From Gnetum montanum (taxonomy: Eukaryota > Streptophyta > Gnetopsida > Gnetales > Gnetaceae): a stretch of 36,810 bases of DNA. Under the pieces are notes generated by a model. The model made no database searches and was not told where the DNA came from. It saw only the letters and a list, made by a program, of their open reading frames with translations. The position numbers were made by a program, and so were the translations under genes. The stretch covers positions 11,115-47,924 of the forward strand of contig MNCI01012700.1 of assembly GCA_015680685.1 (NCBI GenBank), given 5' to 3'. Below, piece by piece: positions 29,770 to 36,810 of the stretch; within the stretch, counting starts at the first letter, position 1, and each line of letters begins with the position of its first letter.

Positions 29770-30779
29770 ATAAAATCAAAGGAAATGAAACAAAAATGTA
29801 ATGAAACGTGTCAAAAAAACGACGTTTTGAAACGGGATCTTGTTTCCGCAACAAAAAACACGAAACGTTATGAATCCATTGCGTTTCTGGCAACATAGGT
29901 AACAGCAGGGAAGCCGACGGAACAAATTGCAGCAAAGCATGATTAAGCCAGGGGTGTCAAAAATCTTGCCAAACATAACAACACCCACAACCCCTAAGGC
30001 AAATCAGGGGGGACAACAACACAGCAACACAAAAGAAAAAACACCTAAAAATCCATTTGCTCTCTTGCTGATTGGATTGAATTCCTTGAAGAGTTACGAG
30101 AAAAATAGCTCACTAGGCATGCCTGGAAGCTTGAAGTTCACATGTAGAGTGTAGGCCATATGCAGACACATTGGGGCCATGTAGTGACTGTGCAGGTCAT
30201 CCATGGCCAAGAACACGAGAATCATGCGGCCATGATTAAAGAGCTTGGCAATTGCAGTGGCCAAAAATCGACTTAACTCGACAATCCATTGCATTATATG
30301 CATTGACCATTTTCATTTTTCTTTTTCTTTTTACTGCTAGTTGCTTCTCCTTCTTCTTCTTCTTCTTCCCCACCCCCTTAAATGCTGGCCTCTACCTGTC
30401 CCAATTCTGCTCTCATCATGCGTGTAGACCTCCCCAACAAATTTTTCAGGTTCACTTTTGTGGCTACAGTGATTGATGTGGGTTTGGTGCTTTATTATTT
30501 CTTTTTAGTGGCCTGGGCTACCATACCAATACCACTATGCGCCGGAGATTCACGATTCCCAAAAAAATCTCACGAACCGTTCGCGGTGGATTCGGGCACG
30601 CGTACAGAAGCGTATAAAATCCGCATTGGTACGTAAATTACAATATTTCGTTCGATTTTTGAACTCTCAACGAGAACATTCATTGTCAAGTAAAATCTTT
30701 CCTATTTTTACTGCAAATCGCGTCAAATCTTACCTGTTTCCTGCAAATTGCATCCACATTCAATACCTTTTATTTACAG
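29770..30779. other. Intergenic stretch with CTT microsatellite
   Basis: No coding motif is seen. A pyrimidine run of repeated CTT (about 30344-30375) is followed by 'ccccacccccttaaatg'. From about 30530 the GC content rises (cgccggag, gttcgcgg, cacgcgtac), which is unusual for this window. Confidence 0.4.
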
Positions 30780-30877
30780 ACGCTCCTCCTATTCCGCCAT
30801 TGACAGCGATTTGGATGCTTCCCCAGACTCTCCAAACGCTTTGTTTCTCAGGGAAAAGTTAGGACGAGCACAACCAC
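30780..30877 (+). other. Candidate isolated coding exon
   Basis: A 98-bp stretch is bounded by 'ttttatttacag|a' and 'ccac|gtatgt', both good plant splice sites. Its reading frame gives RSSYSAIDSDLDASPDSPNA then LFLREKLGRAQP. The composition looks like protein and less like translated AT-rich spacer. Possible downstream acceptors exist at 'catttgcag|gcaatg' (about 30913) and 'tttatgcag|ggtctc' (about 30952). I do not recognise the family, and no start exon was identified. The higher GC of 30530-31450 and T-rich intron-like flanks support a former gene. Chance remains possible. Confidence 0.3.
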
Positions 30878-32090
30878 GTATGTGGAACAATGCATTCGTT
30901 TTTCATTTGCAGGCAATGACGAAGAAACGATGAACATTTTTTTTTATGCAGGGTCTCGTCTGCCCAGTCTGATTTGGGTGACTGGGTAGGAGACTTGCCT
31001 TATCGGATTTATCTGTTGATGCTTAGAGAATGAGTTGTTACCTTTACAGAATGCGCTGCACATCTATCATTCTATACTTTATTATTCTATATTTTTCAGT
31101 TTCTATATTTTTTATCATTCTATATTTTTCAGAAAATGGATCGTTTCCTTCTAGCGGAATCTGGACGGGCATGGTTCTCTTCGATCCTTAATTCTAGTTT
31201 TTGTTCTTAAAAAATTTGGATGATATTTCTTCCGTTTTTTAAATTCGAGCGCTACATGCTTTACCTTTGTAATCTTAGTGCACAATTTTTCCGCTGAACG
31301 TTCACTCTTGGTTCTCACTTGTTATTTTCCGCTTCTTTCCCTCGTTGCTGTAAACTCTTCTCTCCATCTCTATGGTGATTCGTGAGCACGAAATCCGCTT
31401 TTCTTCCCCTTCCGTTTTGCTCTTCCAATTTGCGTGAAAACACGTTCCTTTCTTATCTTTAGTAGTGGATTTTAGTGGATTTTCGTATCAATTGAGTTGC
31501 CCATTTTGCTTAGATTTACGTGATCTTTACTTTTCATTTTAGTTTATTCAAATGACTTTAGAGAAAAGATTTTCATTTAGTAGATTGGTTTCATATTTTT
31601 ATTCATGGGCCATGGCCATCTCATGTTGCGTCTGTGGTTTCAGGTAACGACCGTGATTCCGGCCAGTCATAAATGCACAATGCCGTCATTCCAGCCAGGC
31701 CTCTCTCCCTCTGCAAGTGCATACAGATAGTCGAAGCATACATTTGTTCAAAGTTCAAACAAAATTTCAGCACCATATCCTTCCCAAATCTTTTTAGGAA
31801 GCCCTAGTCAACATCTGCAGTCAAACATGCAAGATGCAAGAGGCATGAACTCAACCCACAACAACAAATTCGAAAACTCCAAAGACCCGCCTTTGAATCT
31901 CCTGCTATCCCAACTTTATAAAGCAAGCCCATAAGTCCAAAACTTGTCATGAATTTGCCCAGAGCATTATTAACAGCGCAAAAGCAGATAGAGCTCTATG
32001 AAAATGGTGGTGGGGAAGGGATTCCTGGTGTAAAAATAAAGTAACTTTATTGGCTTATATGTTTGGTATTAGTTTTCTATGAAAGTATAG
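30878..32090. other. Possible gene remnant or promoter-like region, unassigned
   Basis: Moderately GC-rich and pyrimidine-rich DNA with repeated 'tctatatttttcag'-like segments (about 31084-31135) and several 'ttcgtgagcacgaaatcc'-type patches. I find no frame with conserved motifs. Confidence 0.3.
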
Positions 32091-32099
32091 CAATATTTT

Positions 32100-33181
32100 T
32101 CCTAATGGTACAACCTATTGTTGATTTCATCCTTTATGTTGATAAAGATACACTTGCATTAGGAGAAATTTATGAAAATATGTTATAGAAATTGATAGCT
32201 CTTTTGATTTTTATAATGCTCAGTTACTTCATTGATTCTAAAAAGATGGAATGTTACAAATACCCCATTGCATATGGTTGCATATGCATTAAATATTAAG
32301 TGGTATTTTTCAAAACATAGAGATAAAAATTCAACAAGGCCTTGTGGCGATTTTGATGTAAGAACAGGTTTTTTAGAATATGTTAAACGATTACATTCAC
32401 CTTGTAAGGTTAGCTTAATTAGAAAGGAATGACTTTAATTTACTAAAGGACATATAAAAGCATTTAAATGTGAAAATGTTATACTTGATATGGATAGAAT
32501 AGCTAAAGAAGATTTAGCTAGATGGGGAGTTTGCATGGTGGAAATACTCATAGATTTCTTTAGCAATGAAGCTTCTTTCTTAGATCAATTTTTTTATTAA
32601 ACATATAACAAATATTAATACGTATTAATTTTCTTAATTAATTTATGAAATGTGATTTGAAAATTTGAAATAGTGATGTTTTATATATCATGCATTTTTT
32701 CAACACCATGATTAATACGCGATTAGGTCTTAAGCTTCAAATGAGTTTGTTTATTGATGAAGTTTTGAATAATTTATAAAATGAATTTTTTAACAATGCA
32801 AAAATTTATTCTTGTTTTTATCATTTATGTAGGGTGTATCTTCTTCTAAAAGAAATTGGTCAACATATTTTTTCATTTATCGGATCAAAAAAAATAGTCT
32901 AACTTCAAGAAGAGTTGAAAAATTAGTATCTCTTCATACCATGATTAGAATGATTAGATTGGAAAAAAGAAAGGAAATAAAATATAGGCAATCACCTACT
33001 CTTTGTTGGGATGTTAATCTACTAACATAGTTAATATTCCTGGAGCAATGAATCTTAATATTGATGATTCAATTCTTGATGAAGATGATTACCATGCAAA
33101 TGATATTAATGACATAGAACAAAATGAAGCAGGTTTTACAAATTTACTCTTTAGAGTAGAGCAAGGAGAAAATATAAGCTA
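32100..33181 (+). pseudogene. hAT transposase relic, plus strand
   Basis: The first block reads QPIVDFILYVDKDTLALGEI and YEN, matching the LRxVDxDxKPxMGxIYExM block of plant hAT transposases. RWNVTNTPLHMVAYALN follows at about 32245-32300 (RWxxxxxxPLHxAGYxLNP block). After about 300 bp without homology comes SFIGSKKNSLTSRRVEKLVS then LHTMIRMIRL and TLCWDVN (32866-33030), the dimerization domain. An acidic tail (DDSILDEDDYHANDI) ends at 33181. Frameshifts and stops interrupt it, and the ERNW part of the dimer domain is lost. Terminal inverted repeats were not identified. It is oriented opposite to the relic at 26508-26796 and differs from it in sequence, so the two are separate insertions. Confidence 0.75.
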
Positions 33182-33262
33182 AAATTAGAATTTGAACAAT
33201 GTGACAATTTCTAAGCTTTGGCAAGAAACTCTTTTGTGATTTAAAGAGAGATAATTTTGTAA

Positions 33263-33288
33263 CATTATCATATATATATATGATAATG
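33263..33288. repeat. Perfect 26-bp palindrome
   Basis: Arms CATTATCA and TGATAATG flank a ten-base (TA)5 core, and the 26 bp equal their own reverse complement. It lies about 80 bp after the hAT tail. Confidence 0.85.
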
Positions 33289-33668
33289 CTAAAATATTTT
33301 ATAATACACATGAGACTCAATACTTAATGTTTCATTGCAATTTTTTATGCAATTTTTAAGCATTAACAATATTTTAAATTTACATTGTACTTGTTCTATA
33401 CTCTACAACATTTTTTATATGATATATGAGATTTAATTTTTTAAAAAAGATAATATATTTAAATTTTCTCTATCACGTCCCCCGGCTACGACCCCACTTT
33501 TTTTTGAGGCACACGTACCCAACATGTTCAGAATCACGAATCCTCGATTCCTCGCTTCCACTAATCGGATTCTTTTGATGCATAGCAATACCATCCCCTT
33601 CTTCTGCTCCATGATACACTCCTCCCAATTTGAGCAACTTGACAAAAAATTATGAAATCCAGAGAGCC
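33289..33668. other. Upstream region of the candidate secreted-peptide gene
   Basis: AT-rich to about 33470, then a mixed 200-bp stretch containing 'gtcccccggctacg' and 'cacgtaccc'. A TATA-like 'tttttatatgatatat' is at about 33412-33427, roughly 240 bp before the ATG. No firm promoter element can be assigned. Confidence 0.3.
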
Positions 33669-34021
33669 ATGGCTGCCGTGCCTGCTAATCTGATGATGAT
33701 GCTGCTGCTTTTCTTTCTCTGTGTTTTGTTCATTTCAGATTTCCAATCACACACAAACAATGTGCCACGCAGCGCAGGGCCACATTGGTTCCAGTGCATA
33801 ACTGCCCACAGGATTCATCCATGGCCTTATTTTTATTTTGCAAAACCTGACTTTTTTAAATAGGGGCTGCCTGTCAGAAGTCGGAGTTTGCAGAAACAGT
33901 GTGTGATGAAGAAAATTGTGAGTTAACAGCTTTCGCATCCGTCTGGGAGACACTAGATATCTGCAGTTCTGCACAGCATTGGGATATTGGCATTGGCAAC
34001 AGTCCTTGCTTGGCAAGCTAA
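33669..34021 (+). CDS. Possible small secreted cysteine-containing peptide, two exons
   Basis: The ATG at 33669 has a strong plant context (gagccATGGct). The first 23 residues are MAAVPANLMMMLLLFFLCVL then FIS, a textbook signal peptide. A different frame is open from 33860 to a TAA at 34019-34021 and holds KSEFAETVCDEENCELTAFA, then DICSS and SPCLAS. Joining 33761 to 33878 (AAT|GTGCC...CTGTCAG|AAG, phase 0) would give a 78-residue precursor with four cysteines after the signal peptide, acidic and of small secreted-peptide size. An alternative acceptor at 33863 adds one cysteine (ACQ) but needs another donor. Without splicing, the first frame ends at 33860 as a 64-residue protein. I do not recognise the family. 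The donor is weak, so the model is tentative. Confidence 0.35.
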
Positions 34022-34647
34022 CAAACAAACAAATGAAAGACTAATAAAACAACTGAATTTCAGGGAGTTCGTGCTTGTGCGTTGGACTAGGGAATCAAGC
34101 ATGGAAGTTGACAGCTATGTTGGCCTGAATTGAAGCAGCATCATGCACTTCTCTCATGGAGGTTGGCAAGGACTAGGCTGGACACCCAGCTACCCATGAT
34201 GTTGTTTAGCTTGATTCAAAATCTTGTCTTGGGATTCAATTATAAAATAAAGAAGATACACAGGTCCATTTGGAACGCCTCTTTCCACGTAGGAAAACTC
34301 GTTTAAAATGCCTTCCTTAGAAGTTGGGCGAAGTTATTTAAGGGGGGTTTTTTAAAATATATATATATCTTGCCCATGATATGAAAGTTGTCATGCCTCG
34401 CGTCAAATGGTGAGTTGTTTAATATTGAAGTGCAATTTGAAGTTTCCTCGTGGAATTTGTCAAGACCTAGTCGGGCTAGCCAACTTGCTAACGTAATTTC
34501 ATCATTTAAAAATTAACCATTTTATTCCAAAATGCTTCTCTGTAAAACTAGTGTGTCAATTCGAAAAAAGATAGTGGGGGTTGTTTGGTTGGGTTTGTGA
34601 ACAACTCTGGTTATATAAGTATGCAAACATTTACAATGAATTATTAG
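34022..34647. other. Spacer before right-edge element
   Basis: No coding motif is seen. A (TA)6 run lies at about 34357-34368. The sequence 'attag' directly before 34648 would be the left target duplication, which cannot be confirmed because the right end of the element is outside the window. Confidence 0.35.
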
Positions 34648-35427
34648 TGATTAGTTATCATTTTATTGGCCACGATATCGCAGCCTGTCTCCTCATCTAT
34701 AAATAAAAGGTAGATAGATAAAAGGAAGACTTAGTGATAGATTTTCCTTTAAGTGTTTAGTTTTAAGTAGTTCTTCTCTTACCCCTTTCCTCCTAGTGCA
34801 TGCTCGCAGTGTGGTAATTGTAATTGTACAACATCCTTATTCGAGTGTGACATACTTGGACATGCACATGACCGACAATAAAGATTGAGATTACTTCATC
34901 ATTGCAGCATCCACTTAGCTTAATTATTTATTTAAATGTTATTTACTGCTTTCTTAGTTAGTATCTCTTCACCCTAAACTCCTGTTAAACACGCAATGAG
35001 TACGACTTAATTATGAGCATTCAAGTGTGATTACTTGGTAACCCAGTGGCGTACTTAGGCCATGCACTTAGTAATCCTAGTGGTAGTCGTGCACGAGGTC
35101 TAAGATGTGTACGAATGATTGAGAAATGGATGCTCATCGTAGTTAGGCTAGCTTAGATTCTCTCTTATCCTCTCTCTATTAGCTTAGTCAATATTATTTT
35201 CCATTATCTCCAGGAATAGCATTAGTATAGAAACACATCATACACCTCACTCTGGACTAAATCATACATGACAAAGTTAACACTACTCTAGATGGGAAGA
35301 CAAAGAACTGCGACCTAAGAATAACTATCTTGATACCACAACTAGTCCGTCTGCGGAGTTCGATCGAATCATGCATGAAACGCTCGTATTCGTATGGTTG
35401 AGTGTAGGGGTACCTCATCACTCATCA
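34648..35427 (+). repeat. 5' LTR of element D
   Basis: Begins TGATTAGTTATCA and ends CTCATCACTCATCA. It corresponds to the reverse complement of the inner LTRs: 'cgatatcgcagcctgtc' near the start, TATAAATA at 34698-34705, 'gtacctcatcactcatca' at the end. The start is placed at 34648 because TGAT there matches the family and gives the expected length. Confidence 0.8.
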
Positions 35428-35428
35428 T

Positions 35429-35449
35429 TGGCATCATTGCTAGGGATGG
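35429..35449 (+). other. Primer-binding site of element D
   Basis: TGGCATCATTGCTAGGGATGG follows the LTR after a single T, as in the inner element. It matches the tRNA-Asp complement TGGCGCCGTTGCCGGGGATCG at most positions, with transitions at nearly all the others. Confidence 0.65.
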
Positions 35450-35560
35450 TGCTAGTTATCTAAATTAGTTATATCATACAAGGTCGCTGTATAGGAATTA
35501 ACGATATATCTTTTAGGAAGAAAGAATTATAAAAAGTCACATACAAATTCACATGTAATC

Positions 35561-36691
35561 ATGCCTCTCCTACAAGACTATAATAATGCCACATCTAGTG
35601 AGGCAATTCATTGGAGAACCAACGAATTATATGACAATGAAGATTGGAGTACGCAACCCGAGGTGGGGGTTTCTTATAAACATAAACGAAAGCAATGTCA
35701 TCCCAATGCAAGAAAGCATAACTTACCTGATGACAATGAACCCCTACTGGCCACTACAAGCCTAATGCAAATACAAGAGGTTGTTTGAATCTCCCGTAGG
35801 CATCGTAAAGAGAGCCGCCTACCCAGGCTCGATTTAAACAAGTTTCCCAATTTTTCAAGAGGGAATAACTTAGATCCGCAACAACACTTACAAGCCTTCT
35901 ACGATGCCTGTGCATGGAACAACATTCATAACAGTTGGCAAAAACTCAAGCTCTTTCCTATGACACTCGTTGGCCAAGCAAAAGTATGGTATAGATCATT
36001 AAAACCAAATTCAATACAACATTGGCCAACAATGATAAAACTCTTTAACTAAAGATATCAAACCTACGCAAGAGTGTCAGCCTTGAGGAAACAAATCCAA
36101 GAGTGGAAACAAGCATAACATAAACCCTTGGACATGGCCTTAGAAAGATATTATGCACTGTAAAACAACTATCCAGGTCATGAGTTCTCCGAGGAAAGGC
36201 TAATGTACCATATCATTGATGGGCTTCATGATGAAACAAGAGAGATCCTAGGAATGTACGCCCAAGGTCAACTATACAAACTACAAACCCATCAATTCCA
36301 AGAGCTTATTATGCAGGTAGCAAAAGAAGAAGAAGAAATGGCTAGATGGGAGAGTGTTGAAAAACATCAACAGGACCAAAATCTCAACTTAACAAAGGTC
36401 CATAATCACAAAAAGGAGAAATCAACCTATCTCAAGGAGGAGAAACCATCTTTGCCAGTACAATAATCACTAGAAGAAGTCGAGGCAAAGATCAATAAGA
36501 TGTTGGAATGGACGCATAAAAAGTGTGAAGAATATATTGATATTATTGGATATAGAGTTTTGACAACCCAAGAAGCAGGACAAAGTACCATGAGACAATC
36601 GAAAAGAAGGGATGTAGAAAATAAGAGCTCAACTACCAATCCTACGTATGAATGCAACATTTGCCTGTATAATCACCCCAAGGGCTAATGC
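35561..36691 (+). pseudogene. Element D gag, one frame with stop codons
   Basis: One frame runs from ATG 35561 (about 130 bp after the PBS) through a zinc knuckle at 36653-36691, with no frameshift. It is broken only by stops near 35786, 36051, 36117, 36162, 36464 and 36686, five of them TAA. The core reads RLPRLDLNKFPNFSRGNN, HLQAFYDACAWNN, KLFPMTLVGQAKVWYRSL, YQTYARVS, LMYHIIDGL and MYAQGQLYKLQTHQFQELI, a Retrotrans_gag (capsid) domain. The knuckle is CNICLYNHPKG-stop-C. Gag would package element RNA. The N-terminal 75 residues differ from the charged N-terminus of the inner element. The frame continues after the knuckle into a Gln-rich linker. Confidence 0.75.
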
Positions 36692-36810
36692 CCAATCTTG
36701 TTACATTTATATGGGCATTGAAGAAACACGTTACACCTAGAGTTCGTACAAAGATACTATGTCCAACCATAGTGGCAACAATCCCAGTCGTGGGGGAAGT
36801 CATTCCTAAA

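Larger units (their letters stand above)
34648..36810 (+). mobile_element. Ty3-type element D, 5' part, plus strand
   Basis: A relative of the inner element in the opposite orientation: LTR (34648-35427), PBS (35429-35449) and gag (from 35561) in the usual order, running off the window. The LTR length (780 bp) matches the inner LTRs (787 and 781 bp). Whether pol is present cannot be known from this window. Confidence 0.85.

Noticed and set aside
29948-29965. CAGGGGTGTCAAA as a hAT terminal inverted repeat.
   Set aside because: No inverted partner and no 8-bp target duplication were found in the window.
33747-34028. Minus-strand cysteine-containing open frame over the candidate secreted peptide.
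   Set aside because: It lacks a signal peptide and recognised motif, and mirrors the plus-strand frame. The plus model has a better start context, but this is not fully excluded.
1-36810. CRISPR arrays, rRNA genes, complete tRNA genes, and bacterial features.
   Set aside because: I looked for regularly spaced repeats, rRNA landmarks and full cloverleafs; only two degenerate tRNA-like SINE signatures were seen.

Overview
The window looks like intergenic DNA from a large, repeat-rich seed-plant nuclear genome. It is AT-rich, has no bacterial operons, carries layered LTR retrotransposons, hAT transposon relics and a decayed plant-type LRR receptor kinase, and its degenerate reading frames contain many stop codons. 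The age and density of the repeats would suit a gymnosperm or another large, slowly purged genome, but I cannot name the species from sequence alone.

Left part (1-5579): a minus-strand Ty3-type retrotransposon runs from a partial 3' LTR (1-632) through integrase (about 1390-2220), RNase H and connection (about 2330-3040) and reverse transcriptase (about 3040-3590). All are recognisable but riddled with stops and frameshifts. A second, unrelated Ty3 pol scrap lies at about 4270-4630.

Central nest (5580-about 18206): a SIRE-like Ty1/copia-type element that retains only gag (13471-14564) has its 5' LTR split by a complete minus-strand Ty3-type element (6136-13160). The inner element has an exact 5-bp target duplication (ATATT) and two LTRs of 787 and 781 bp. 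It carries a primer-binding site related to tRNA-Asp, a polypurine tract, and gag plus aspartic protease, but no reverse transcriptase or integrase. Both nested elements therefore look non-autonomous. The inner element's 3' non-coding part holds spliceable, protein-like stretches that could be captured host exons, and a tRNA-derived SINE-like piece.

Right of the nest (18207-26000): a possible copia PPT/LTR junction, a tRNA-like SINE signature at about 19444-19503, then a minus-strand LRR receptor-like kinase pseudogene (21004-about 25060). Its kinase catalytic loop is tandemly duplicated, one kinase intron is still spliceable, and a LINE-like C-terminal fragment on the opposite strand occupies the place of the missing kinase N-lobe.

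Further right (26500-34600): two hAT transposase relics in opposite orientations (26508-26796 minus, about 32100-33181 plus), an unusual cluster of short direct duplications (28.1-29.8 kb), a higher-GC stretch with one exon-like segment (30780-30877), and a possible two-exon gene for a small secreted cysteine-containing peptide (33669-34021).

Right edge (34648-36810): the 5' LTR, PBS and gag of a plus-strand relative of the inner Ty3-type element. Its gag is one continuous frame broken only by stop codons. No gene here is clearly intact; the small secreted peptide is the only candidate for a functional host gene, and it is tentative.
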